64,000 nucleotides of DNA from Zopfochytrium polystomum (Eukaryota; Chytridiomycota; Chytridiomycetes; Chytridiales; Chytridiaceae): assembly GCA_025765615.1 (NCBI GenBank), contig JAIVFJ010000172.1, positions 62,001 through 126,000 of the forward strand, written 5' to 3'. The position numbers and the translations under genes were made by a program. Shown in pieces: positions 1-12,939 of the stretch (its first letter is position 1; each line of letters opens with the position of its first letter). The notes below the pieces were generated by a model. It was not told the DNA's origin, did not search any database, and saw only the letters and a list, made by a program, of their open reading frames with translations.

Positions 1-1015
1 AAGCCTACTCACAGATTTTCTCCCTTTTTTCAGGCTGTAAGAAATGCCACAGTCCTTGTTATCTATTCCTAAATCATTTCTTCGTCATTTCACATGACCG
101 GCGTAATTTGGGATGTCGGAGCAGCCGGTGAGTGATTTGATAGGACTCTAACAATTCTGTTTCTAATTGCCTCCGCGCAAAATGGACTTCAGTTGGTAAC
201 GTTGCTCAATAAAATCAACAAATCAGCCATCTCACCTGCTGTCTCAATGGCACTTTTTGCATTTTGGTCTTTAGTTTGTAGGTGTTGTATTTTGAATGTT
301 CGAGGATTGGCCGCTCACTTCGCGCTCTTCTCTCCTTCCCCCCATTAAATTATGAAGCTGGTGAGTCGTGCATTTTGTTTTGAGGCTATGGGTTTTGATG
401 TTGTATTACACCCCAAGCCTGTAGGAAATAATTCTCTCGGAAATTGCTTTGAACTGACTTCATTCATTTTTACGGCGTGGCACATGTGCATCCACTGGTC
501 TTCGACAGTCGGTGAGTAGTTGGATTGAAAAAGAATTGCTCTCACACTGACCATCGCTTCCCAACAGCCGGTGAGACTTCTTCAGATGTAGACTAAGAAA
601 TTTGAAAATTCAAATGCTTAGATAATGGGCTGTACGGAACGAAACGCTCTATTGCGACCCTAAGCCAAGCTCTCAAGTTGAACAACACTTTGGAGGAGCT
701 CCACTTGGAAAGTAAGTTCAACAGCGGAAAATTTCTGCACGGACGTTGAGCCACGTGTCCCCACGAAGACCATCGAGTCCGAAACGAACGCAAGGTTCTT
801 GCGGCAGGAGCTAGCGGAAGCAAATCACTTCGATACGTGAACCTGAAAGGTGCGGTGCGGAAATGCATTGGGACAAGCGAGGCATCTGACCATTGCTGAA
901 AGGTAATGGGTTCCCCAAGAACACTGGAGCCAAGGACGGATGGCCGAAACAACTGCAATTGTCTATTTGAGAAAAGGGAAAAGCGCAATGTCGCTTTTGA
1001 GACACGCGAAATAAA
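1..1015. other. No confident gene; possible leucine-rich-repeat scrap near 640-712
   Basis: No continuous reading frame with convincing composition is visible here. On the plus strand at about 646-711 the translation contains ALKLNNTLEELHLE, which resembles one NLRC3/RNI-type leucine-rich repeat. A second weak echo (SKSLRYVNLKG) lies near 820-855. Both are isolated and surrounded by stops, so they look like decayed exons or chance. Several GGTGAGT-like donor strings occur between 130 and 570, but no exon chain can be built from them. Confidence 0.2.
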
Positions 1016-1019
1016 ATGA

Positions 1020-2116
1020 GCCATCTTCGTGAAGAAGAAAACGTTCTCCAGCTACCCTTCGCACTCGCAAGCGCGATCCGGTCGGCAGCGGCAGCCGACC
1101 AGTCCGCGGAGGGAGACTCGCCACCGCCATCACGCCCGGCCCCCCAGAACATCGCCGGAAAGCGCCGACGGCAGTTCAAGAGCACCGAAAACGTCTCGCG
1201 AGGATTTACGGACGACAACACAAGCCGAGACAATCTCAGGGTCTCTGGCGTCCCCTCGTTTTGGCCTCTTTCTGATCCAGTGCACTGCCGCTTTTGTTTC
1301 TGACTCTGTTGTTCATCAGTTCTCAGGTGAAGCCGACAACGATGTGGACGACTCTCGGACTGGTCCGCGAGGGAGGCCGCAAACGGCTTCCAAGAGCGGA
1401 TGGGACGAAGAAAGCGGAGCGTCCAACGAGATCATGTCCAGGGGTTCAAGATCTGGCCGGAGGAGTATGGGAAGCAGCCAAGATATGTCGCAAGGCCGGT
1501 CCAATGAGGATGTGGACGACGACCCCGATTCGAAGAGGGGATCGCGGAGGCAAGCGACACTTCTACTTCGTGAAGGAAACTAACACTCCGACCCTCGAAG
1601 TCGCTTTGCAAAGCAGCAAGATGGAGGTAGCGATCACCGAGAGATGTCGGCAGAAGCGCTAACGACAATTGGTAGTAATGATCATAATTCCTGATCTGAA
1701 TGACGCCGAGGAGGAAGAGATGGCGACGAGCATCGCTGCCCCACCGTCGCTGAAAGTCAACAAAGTGCGGACGATGCGAGAGCTCGACGCAGATCTATCA
1801 GCGTCGACCGGCCTCCTGAATGAGGTACGCAACAGGACAGGCCCCCTCTCGTTTTGAAGCCAAGCCTTACTAAACAGTGCGTGTCGCCTTGTTGTTGCAG
1901 AACATGATGCATGGCGTGGACTTCTCTTACTTGTCGGGGATCGCGCTTTGCCCGCCCGAGCAAGTGTACGAAGAGGACAAGCACTGGGACTGGGACGTAG
2001 TCCTCACTGAGCTGGCATCCGAGATGCAGAAGGACGAGGGGGTTGTGGGTGGCGGTGTGGGCACGGTTGGTGGTGGAGGGCTCATTGCCTCGTCAAACAA
2101 CGCCATCCACGCGTGA
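1020..2116 (+). CDS. IFT43: Intraflagellar transport protein 43 homologue (IFT-A subunit), multi-exon
   Basis: IFT43 is a small subunit of the IFT-A complex, which drives retrograde transport in cilia and flagella. The C-terminal half matches the family. An exon at 1676-1824 encodes IIIPDLND followed by an acidic stretch, then IAAPPSLKVNKVRT and MRELDADLS. A GT-AG intron at 1825-1900 leads to the last exon (1901-2116), which encodes DFSYLSGIALCPPEQV and WDWDVVLTELASEM, matching the conserved family block around the WDWD motif. A charged, Gly/Ser-rich N-terminal region with SGWDEESG is open from 1020 to 1569 and joins in frame through an intron at 1570-1675. The true start was not resolved, because no in-frame ATG lies near 1020. 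A Gly/Val-rich tail follows the conserved block. The next gene on the same strand starts about 55 bp downstream. Identity is confident; the 5' end is uncertain. Confidence 0.78.
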
Positions 2117-2171
2117 AGTCTTGCGAGCAGCTTGACAGAAAAGAAGAGTGCGCAACCACTGAAAAAAGGCA

Positions 2172-5100
2172 ATGATCCCAGACGAGGTACTTTAACACAC
2201 AGCATCCCTGCCCGATAGTGTTAACAACGCTTGCGCGCGCGCGCGGTGGAACGTGGCCCTGCTCTTAAGCTCCTTCACCTTTCCTTCTTGTTCACCGCTC
2301 CTTTGCGCAACTTTCGAACGTCAACAGGCATGGGCGTTCGTCGGCGTTATTGGAACTGTGGTGGTGTACACCGTATACGACAGCCTTTTAACGAAACCGC
2401 CACCACCGCCAGCTATTGAGAAGAAGAAGCGCGGTCGTGATGGTAACTCTGCAAGCTGGCCACCGCGTGAACTAATGGAATGAACTTGTTCTCAGCGCTC
2501 TCTCTCAACGTCATTGCCGATCTCGTGAAGTCGCCATCAGTTCGCTTGCACGACAGGTTCATGAATCCCAATTCCACGCTCATCGATCTTCGCGTAGATG
2601 CTTACGATCATGCACAGCGCCTTCCAGATATTACTCGATCGCGCGATTTCAGGTAGGAGTTTGTCCAAGAGCAATCGAGTGAACGATCGGCCAACTCTTC
2701 CGTTCGCAGATCGACATTTCCCGCAGATCCTTTACTACTGCTGGGATGACACGGATGCCGACGTGAAGCAGAAAGCGATTTCAACAATACAGCAGCTTTC
2801 GAAAAACGGTATGCCCAACAGCCAAATAGAACGCAAGTCGACTGAATCCCAACTGCAGAAGCAAACCGAAGCCTTCTAGTACGATGGGGGGTACTGAAGA
2901 TGTTGGCTCATGTCCTCGTCATGCCGAACACGGAGACTACTTACCGCAACGCAGTCGTTACGCTATACCGACTGATATCCAACAAAGGTCACCAAATTAA
3001 GTGACTTTGGTCGGTTCTAAACTGCCACATCCCACAGCTCGCCGCAAACGGGTGGCTGTGAAACTCGGGGTTTTAAACCCTCTTATGAGGTTCTTGACGT
3101 CGTACCCAACCCATAGCAACGATTTGAAATACTGGTCTCTCCTCCTCGTCCATCAACTCTCACTCTCTGGTACGAACAAGAATCTCGTGCGAAATCCGTA
3201 TTTATGACTTCACCAGAATCCCTTCATCCTATCCTTCTCGAGAAAGGGTTAATACCAATTCTGGGACAGATGACCCGCCTGACGTTTGGCAACACCAATA
3301 TGCAGAAATACTGTCTTCACTCACTTGTTCGGCTTGTATCGAACCTTGAAAACCAAGGTAACCGCGGCTGCTGATCTAGTTTCTAATATATTAACTTGGC
3401 TTGTCTTTCAGAGGCTGAACTTCAGGTTTAAAGCTTTTTGTTATTTTGAAGAATGACCTAACCCCGGTTCAGTTGAAAAAACTGATGGATTTGAATATGG
3501 CGTCAATGATAGCCGCTTGCCTTCGAAACGAAGACACGGAGCTGGTGTCGTGGGCAGTTTTCCTTATGCAAGAGTGAGTAACATCGTCTGTTCAGCCAAA
3601 TAAATTTTAACTGTAAATTAGGTTTGTTGTGAAGGAATTCGCACGAAGCGCGTTTTGTGAAGTCAAAGGAATCGTCAAGATTCTCTTGAATTTGTTGAGC
3701 TCCACCGAAACCTGCATTCCCCGCGTGACATTAAGAGTCCTTAAGAACCTCAGTGTCCGCAACGAAAGCTTTCAACATGACATATTGAAAGCGGGAGTGT
3801 TAAAGAAGACTGTTCCTCTTATCAAAAGTACGGATCTTGAAACTCAGTTTTGGTCGCTGGTATGTCCCTTTCCGCGTTTAAAGCGTTATAATACTTTATA
3901 TTCAGGCTCTTCTTCACGACCTGCTCCTCAGCTGCAAGTATTGCTAGAACAAATTTTCGACACTAACTGAGCGTCTCAGTCGAGTACCATGAAGAATTTT
4001 TCGAGATTAAAGGACTGGACTATCTCATTGAAGTCTCAAATGCGGCGAACCTCGCTCTCTCATTGTATATTTCTGACATATTCATTTTTCTGTGCGGGTC
4101 TGGTGGGTTTGTCTAAAAAACTTCGGTAGGACTCGACTCACCCATCTTTGAATGAAGGGCGAAACCGTCAAGCTATATTGAAGTCGAAACTGGTGGATTC
4201 AGTATTTTTGTTCATCAAAAGCTCTGAAACAGATTTGCAATACGCTGGCGCCCTTCTTTTGCTGAATCTTGTCACCTTTTCATGTAAGTTTTTCGTGCGA
4301 CGGTCCTCCGCAGTGAAGCTTACACCGGCGTTGCAAGCGAGTATGATTGATACGATTATGGCACGGGGTGGTCTAAATTATCTGTCGAAATTCATGACAA
4401 GCCCAAGAGCTGACATCGAAGTCCTGGCGGCGAAGGCCTTGGCTTCTATGGCAAGAAAGGACACGTCTATCCGCCAGCTTATCTTGTTTGAAGTCGTGCA
4501 CCTTCTTGTCTCCAAAATTGTCAAGTGAGCCGAAAAATTCATGCCAATCCGACTAGTTGTAACTTCTCTCGTAAAATAAAACAGTGAAGGAGTAAAGCGG
4601 AACTACGACGAGGCTCTTGGCGTCGACCTGGAGTCGCTGCACATTTTCCTTCTTCCCCACTCACTTGGATTCAACGAACCGCCGATTTTCCCGGATCTCC
4701 GGCTTCACCTGGACGAGCTATGTGACGTTTTGATCGACGTGTGCCTGCTTCCTTTCCTCGGTGATGAAGGAGAGGACGATGAAGAGAGCGATGGCCTGCT
4801 GAGTCCGGCAACAAAGTTTTCTGAGTTGAGGGAAAATCTCAATGAATCGCTGATTCGGCGACTCCAAGAAATGGAGGACGACGATGATTTGATGGCGGAA
4901 GTGGGAAAAGAGGCTGATGGTTTGGATTACTCTACGAGAGAGATTCTTGCAATTCGTGCGTTGAATGCCATTTCCAGCATGTACTACCTTGGTGAGTCCC
5001 TCTAGGTGTGGTTTTCGTCCGTAACCATCGTTGCAGAGGACGCTCGAGCCAATTTCGAAAGACATTCTCTCGCTCGTCTCATGATCGTTCTTATGCGCTC

Positions 5101-7032
5101 ACGGAGTAAGATTCTGGCGCGGCAGTCATTAATGAGTCTATCTATTTGCATTCACCTCGGTAAGTTTGTAAATTCAATCGACCATCTGCAAATTATTGAG
5201 CCCTCCGCCAACTCTATAGGCATGTCGAAAACTCATTTGGCAGAAGTTCCTCAGTTCATTGACTCCATTTTGAAGTATATCCTTTTCGACGGACACTCGA
5301 TATCTTCCTTCTACGGGCAGCTCCTCCTTGATAGCCTTGCCGATTATACACCAGGAGGTACGAAGAATTACAACGATGGATACGTGGAAGTGGATGTGCC
5401 GTCGATGACACCCTATCTCTGTCTATCTGGAGCACGCTCTGAGGTTCGAAAGGATCTCTTCAAATCCTACTTGTTCATGCATTTTATATTTACTCGTACA
5501 GGTGCGAAACGAATCATGGACCTTCGAGAGTATGCGAGCGAATTACGGCGTTCAAGGGAGTGGAAAGTATGCGTATGAGGTGCTGCTGAGCACAGATGGA
5601 ATATTGCAAGTAGGTTGGACAACCTTATCAATCGTTTTTGATCCAGAAGGAGGCGAAGGCGTTGGTGGTGAGGACTTTTCCATTGTTTTGAATGCTTCGT
5701 CAACGCGCTTCGACGTGGAGCTAAATTTTATTGCAGATAATGAGCATTCATATGCCTTCGACGGGCAGAGGATGAAAAAATGGCACGCATACGCAGTCTC
5801 CGAGGTGAGCCTCGATGTTCAGCTTACTCCACACATGGCCTCACGCCTTTGCTTGTATTGCAGAATTCCTACGGTGTGGAATGGTCATCTGGAGACACCA
5901 TCACTGCGCTATTAGACTTGGACGAAGGGACAATCTCCTACTACCGAAACGGCGAAGACCTTGGCGTGGCATTCCGTGGGATATCCGCGAAGGAGACTTG
6001 GTACCCAGCGGTTTCCTTAGCTTCTGCTCAAGGATGCCGCATGAGTTTTGGCTCGGTGTTGGACCCCATCAGGTGAGGGATGAGCCCTCGCCGTCGAATG
6101 GAGCGAAAGTGACGCTAACGAAGGACTTTCAGCGATCTCCCGACTGGCTACTCAACAATACCAGTGTCGAAAACGCTGCCAACACCTGTCAGAGACCCGA
6201 ACGAAGATTCTTCAATCACGGTGCGGCAGCGGATGGAAATTGGCACGCTTGTGGACTCTTCGCAAGACTGGTCGGCGCCGGCTTTTTACTTCGAGTTAAC
6301 GTTGGGACTCCGCTCGGATGCGCCAAACCCACTGTGAGTGGAACGCCGTCGAACCGGAATGAGGACCAGTCCAAGAGTTCTCACCCTCTGATTTCGCTTC
6401 CTTTCACCTCCACCGCACCCCAAAACTGCCTAATAACTGAAAAAAAAAGCCCTCTCCAATTCGGCTTGTACGACGGGGCGACGCGCGTTTACATTGTAAC
6501 CCCCGTCCCGAATGCGACGGTCCCGACGCTCGCGTTCGTGTTGGTGCAGACGGCGGATCCGACTGCCAGCCCCATCATGGCGTCTCTTCACGACGTTGTT
6601 TCGTCGCTCCTTTCGCTGGAGGGCGACGAGGAGGAAGCGGAGCTCGGAGACGGCGAGGTCGGTGCGCGGGTGGTCGCGCTGGCCGAAGGAGCGAAGTTGT
6701 GCGAGGGGGACACGCTCGGCGCTGCATTCATGGAGGAAGGCAGGGTTGGCTTCACGCTGAATGGAGAGGTGCTCGGTTAGTACTTTTTTTCTCTCTTTCT
6801 CGTGCACACCCGACCTTGGTTGCTTGCTCTGCCTTTTTTCTCCTTTTATTTCGTCTTTTCTCTGTTGTTATAAAGTGAAGCTCAAATCATTCCACTAATC
6901 GTTTCCTTCTTTTGGCCCAACGAAGGATTCGTCTTTGACGCTGTCAACGGCGAAGTGCTGCCCTACTTTAGGAACGTTCCCAAGTACGTCTCAAACTACG
7001 GAAACAGCGCCTTCAAGTGGTATCCTCAGTAA
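2172..7032 (+). CDS. Membrane-anchored armadillo-repeat protein with two C-terminal SPRY-like domains
   Basis: Exon 1 is probably 2172-2186 (MIPDE). It splices to 2328, giving AWAFVGVIGTVVVYTVYD, an N-terminal membrane helix followed by Pro-rich and basic residues. This topology recalls ARMC10-type anchored armadillo proteins. A chain of short exons from 2496 to about 5,500 encodes alpha-helical repeats of armadillo type, for example DVKQKAISTIQQLSKN at about 2760-2805, LLNLLSSTETCIPRVTLRVL at about 3690-3745 and VLAAKALASMARKD at about 4430-4470. From about 5,535 to 6,075 a SPRY domain resembles the RNF123 type (ILQVGWTTLS, SYAFDGQR, LLDLDEGTISYYRNGEDLGV). A second, weaker SPRY-like segment spans about 6,443-6,960 (GRVGFTLNGEVLG). 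The stop is at 7030-7032. Several splice sites were read only approximately, and the 2652 donor does not join in frame with the exon near 2711. The role is unknown; a scaffold on a membrane is an inference. Confidence 0.7.
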
Positions 7033-7290
7033 ATCTAAAGAGGGATGGCGCTCAGCTCAACAGATTTGCAAATTTACGGGTGGAGCGTGGACCTGTATTT
7101 CTATTGCGTTCCATTTGGGTGAACAAAGCGCACGGGCTTTTCCAAGTACCCACGGAGAACGAAAGTAACAGAAGCCGAACAAGCGAGGGAAAAAGGGAAA
7201 AGAAAAAGAAAAAAATGGGTCGCTTGCACGAACCGGCGTTAGCACGTGTGCGTTTTGGAATTACTTACTGACCCACGACAAAGGGGGAGA

Positions 7291-7291
<1 letters not shown>

Positions 7292-7327
<36 letters not shown>
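7292..7327 (+). repeat. Poly(A) tract, 36 nt
   Basis: An uninterrupted run of 36 A lies in the interval between the armadillo/SPRY gene (plus) and ferrochelatase (minus). The 7033-7529 interval otherwise holds purine-rich 3' sequence of the two convergent genes and no other gene that I can see. Confidence 0.9.
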
Positions 7328-7330
<3 letters not shown>

Positions 7331-7529
7331 AGAAAGGCCAGAGAAAGATGGAAGCGAGCAAGCACGGGAGAAGCTGGTGTGTGAGACTGTCCTCGCGCTT
7401 TCAGATCACTAACTCGACGCAGAACCCGTAAGACACATTGCGAAACGAAGGAATGAGTGAGGGGCAGCCCAGGACAACTCAATGTTTTTCTTTTCTGTTG
7501 AGGTTTCCGATCCCCCAAGGGAGGGGTTT

Positions 7530-9295
<1,766 letters not shown>

Positions 9296-9450
9296 CGTCG
9301 TCGTCGTCGTCGTTGGACTGGAGACAGAGTCTGTGTTTTACTTTCTTCTTTTACTTTTTGCTGCTTTTTTTCCGGTTTGTGAGCCTCTTTAGCTGCCAAA
9401 AAAAAATCGGTGGTTCTTGGATCGGATCGGATCGACGATCCCAAACACAA

Positions 9451-9473
9451 CACCACACACACACACACACACA

Positions 9474-9521
<48 letters not shown>

Positions 9522-9537
9522 GTCTCCGTCTCTCAAA
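9451..9537. repeat. Compound CA/CT microsatellite upstream of ferrochelatase
   Basis: About 12 CA units pass directly into about 25 CT units, with a few interruptions. It lies about 160-240 bp upstream of the ferrochelatase start, so it is probably in the promoter or 5' leader of that minus-strand gene. Confidence 0.9.
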
Positions 9538-10127
9538 TAGAATTCCATGTTCTGCTCACCAACCGTGAAGATAACAGCAATTGCGCTTCATCTCCCTCTC
9601 CTTCTTCTTCTTCGCCTTCAACTCGTGTGCTACTCTTACCGGGCTGCTGGTAGACCTTTTTTTTTCTGTGGTCCAAAACCGTCGGGCCTAAGGGCACAGT
9701 AAGCACAGTTACTTTTATTGCGCGTGGAGGTCTTTTCCCTTACGGCGACCCCAGTTCCGAAATTGGGTTGCTGCCGGATTCTAACAAATTATTCTCGCGT
9801 CTCGTCGCAATTATTTGCTTTCTGGTTTGAAACTTCGTTTGCTCCTTCACTTTTATTATTTGTTACGATTGACAGGATTTGAAATGTGGAGGTATGGGGG
9901 ACCGTGGTGGCACTGACCTTCCTCTCCATCCCCCACACTTTGCTCGGCACTCTGCTGGCACTCTGTCGAGCTGTTGCACAAGAACATTCAAATTGCTATT
10001 TACTGGGTACCGCCACGCTGCCACCACTGTTCCGCACCTGCCGCCCGCACCGCTTCGACCCCACGCTTCTTAAAACAGACAGACAGCCTGCTGCAAGTAC
10101 CCACTGCTCCGATTCGGATCCGCGACG
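9538..10127. other. Divergent intergenic region, no gene seen
   Basis: This is the interval between the ferrochelatase start (minus) and the Old Yellow Enzyme-like start (plus). It contains CT-rich stretches and an AT-rich segment around 9,780-9,880. No convincing ORF or RNA gene is visible. It should hold both promoters. Confidence 0.5.
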
Positions 10128-10958
10128 ATGGCTGCCACCAACGCTGCCCCCACCAAAGCCTCTGCCGCAGCGCCGGCATTATTGAAGGGAAAGCACCCCG
10201 AGCTGCCCTCTGTCTTCAGTCCCATAAATGTCGGCGACATGAAGCTCTCGTGGGTAGCGCGCTGGTTTCGTCATTGGATTGGGTGCCCTAAATGCGGTGT
10301 GCCAGGCCGCCTCTTTGACGCTCTTTTTCCTTCATCCACCTCACAGCCATCGCATTGTTATGGGCGCCATGACGCGCTCCCGGGCACCCAACCACGTACC
10401 AAACGACCTGCAAGCCCTCTACTACTCTCAGCGATCTACCCCCGGCGGCCTTCAGATCACCGAAGGCACTCCCGTGTCCACGACGGGCCACGGGCTTTTT
10501 ACGTATGTGATAAAGAAGCTTGCGAAACACAAGCTGGCGTACATCCACTTGACCGAGCCTGGTGAGGGAGAGAGACTGGATATTCAATCTACGCTTACTA
10601 ATTTCACGAATTTCTCTTCCCTTTTTTTTTTTTTTTTGAAGTATGGGGAGTTGGTGGTCAGGGCCCCGATCACTCTGAAAGCTCTTTGAACCAGTACATC
10701 TCCCTGGTAGAAGCGCCAACAAAGGTTGTACGAACGGGTGGCTACAGGCGCGAGTCGACGGAAAAGGCGTTATCGACGGGGCTCACGGACCTGGTTGGCA
10801 TCTCTTACCCCTTCATTGCCAACCCGGACCTCGTCCTGCGCTTCTGGCACAACTGGGACCTCGCTTTCAGCGAGCCGAAGCACAACTACGGAGGCGGGCA
10901 GGTAGGCTACACAGACTGGCCCACTTTCAGGGAAGCGCAGGCGAAAATGGTTGCTTGA
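10128..10958 (+). CDS. Internally deleted Old Yellow Enzyme (NADPH-flavin oxidoreductase) homologue
   Basis: Old Yellow Enzymes are FMN-dependent ene-reductases of about 370-400 residues with a TIM-barrel fold. Three exons (10128-10249, 10347-10561, 10642-10958) join in frame to 217 residues. The N-terminal part is typical: LPSVFSPINVGDMKL, HRIVMGAMTRSRAPN, LQALYYSQRSTPGGLQITEG. Within exon 2 the text jumps from STTGHG to LFTYVIKKLAKHKLAYIHL, a late-barrel block that in full-length members lies about 170 residues further on. The C-terminus is again typical: RTGGYRRESTEKAL, LVGISYPFIANPDL, YGGGQVGYTDWP. The missing middle carries the substrate-binding His/Asn pair and most of the central barrel. 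No intron lies at the junction, so the gap is in the DNA and not an unread exon. Either a recent in-frame-deleted pseudogene or a mini-protein with another role. Confidence 0.65.
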
Positions 10959-11794
10959 GATGTGCCGGGTTTTGCGTTATGCTGCGAACAACTCATCAAA
11001 AATTATCTGGAATAAATATCATTTACTTGCCTTTGTAGTATTTGCAAAATCCAAGAACCGCATTCAAGCTCCTGGACCATCTAGTCCCAGCGAGTTTAAC
11101 AAACCGTTCGGTTCACATCGAAGCGATTCTCGCGCAATTCTATCTCATCAATGAGATCAATGAGGCGGGGAGGGGCCGAAGAGTCCGCTTGCATCAGGAG
11201 TCCGCTTAGGAACGAATACAGTAAAACACGGCCCAGCTGGGGCTTTTTAGCATTGGTCTTTCCTTCTTTTTTTCGAGGGGGATTTGTTCAATGTTCATCC
11301 CACGTCAAACGTCCAAAATTTTATGAGCCATGCTTCGACAATCGTCTTCAACTGTGTTAAACGTCCCTCAATCAAATCGTACAAACCACCAGCGCGCGGA
11401 CTTATACGAGTTTCTGTTCCTCTGACGCCGACGAAATGTGTCAGGGCTGCTCCGCCAAAATATCTAGACTGCTGCTATCCTAAGACTTTGCATAGAATTG
11501 ATGACGTTTACGCCAACATTGAACATCAGCTTTCGAATCAATGTCGTTTGAGTGCGAATGCTGGGGTCACGTAATGGGACGTCTTTAACCGCGGGTGCTA
11601 AATCAGTACATGTGCAATTGAAGGCTCTTTGGGAACTGATTCCTTGATTTTATCGTCGCTAATCTGTCCGCAGCCGTCCGTGAAATAGCGTCCTTTGTTT
11701 TCCTTGTCGTTCTTCAACTATTATAGTGGATCGACTCACAATTTGAACACACAGGAGCTCATAGAGCGTGGAGATAAAACATGTTCATCACCGC
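10959..11794. other. Intergenic, nothing recognised
   Basis: Only short ORFs without family signatures are present. Composition is less GC-rich than the flanking genes. No RNA gene or transposon signature was recognised. Confidence 0.4.
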
Positions 11795-12900
11795 TCAAAA
11801 AATTGTTTCAAAATGTTTCACGACGTTTTTCTGCTTGGTTCGATAATGGTGCTCGCTTGACACTGAGTCCGAGTAAATGTACTTCTCTAAATGGCTCTCG
11901 CAGATAGTGCTACAACAAAAGTAACTTTGACGAAATGCGCATAGAGTTGCGGGCAGCGATGCAGTTGCCAGCGTCTCGTTTCTCACACACAACTGAGCCT
12001 CCGTAAAGGGATCGAATTCGATCGCTTGGATTTCAGAATGCCTGGAGCCGAAGAAACAATCCTCATAATTCTTGGGCTTTTTTCCTAGAGACCGCGTCAA
12101 TAACTGAGGGTTGGGACGTTCCAACTGAGTCTTTTTCAATGCTTAGCTGTTCTCGTTTGATCCCACTCGATCCTCAAAAGATGTCGTTCCGCCATTTTTC
12201 GTGATCTGGTTTCTCCTTCTTGCCCGCTCACGTCCGACGAAGCGAACGTTTCGGCTTTCGGATAACTTCTTCAAGGTTCGCTAGGAGCCCGGTAGAATCT
12301 GACACCGGAACAACACCAACTGCAGCACTTCATCATTTAATCGAATGCCGTCCACTGGAGCCTCCGTGTCAGCGACTCTTCTGGAATGTGACTGATTGTT
12401 GAAGCTCGCTTCAATGGGAACTTTTGACACATCAACCGGCGAGGTGTAAGCGGGCTCATAAGCGGTTGATATAGAACTCTCGCATCCTGAAGTCTTACGA
12501 TTTAGTGGAGGTGGAGGCGTTTCCGGGAGTCGCTCTGGAGTGGGATGGTCGTTGGGTCGGCAATTTCTTCTTCTCAAAAATGGATTCGGAGTTTCTTGAA
12601 TCCCCGACTGTTGTTTGCCGCACACTTTACCTCGTCAGCCGGAACGCAACTTCGATACACCTTGTGCTCGCAGAGCAGCCGCTGTGTGGTCATCCGAGGC
12701 CCAAATGGCTCTGCAAGAACACTGTGCCCAGCCGCCCGGCGTCTCGCATCCCGTTCAGTTCTCGGATCTGGTGCTTCCCATTGCCCCACGCGACAGAAGT
12801 CGCGTGCCATGTGGATCCAACGCCCCCACCGCACGGAATCTGGACAATAGGTGCAGGCCAGGCGACATCCTTTATCTTGAGAGCTTGCGATGAAGGCGGA
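11795..12900 (-). CDS. Putative zinc-finger-like protein of unknown family, fragmentary model
   Basis: Reading the minus strand from about 12,900 down, a frame opens with LACTYCPDSVRW, then WIHMARDFC. This gives C-x2-C-x12-H-x4-C, compatible with a zinc-binding C2HC finger. A second cluster follows (LLCEHKVYRSC and VKCAA), and the frame stops at 12574. Overlapping frames continue with a Pro-rich low-complexity segment (12,625-12,281) and a third piece (12,139-11,795) rich in Ser, Lys and aromatic residues. The pieces have protein-like composition but the joins are not fixed: no donor and acceptor pair was found that keeps all three in frame. No ATG was established. It could be a real multi-exon gene or a decayed transposon ORF. 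Confidence 0.28.
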
Positions 12901-12939
12901 AGCGCGGAGAGACTGATCCTGTCTCTCTCCCAGGGCCCC

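Noticed and set aside
593..1233. Overlapping minus-strand ORFs of about 140 codons at the left end
   Set aside because: No domain, biased composition, and they overlap the plus-strand LRR scrap and the IFT43 5' region.
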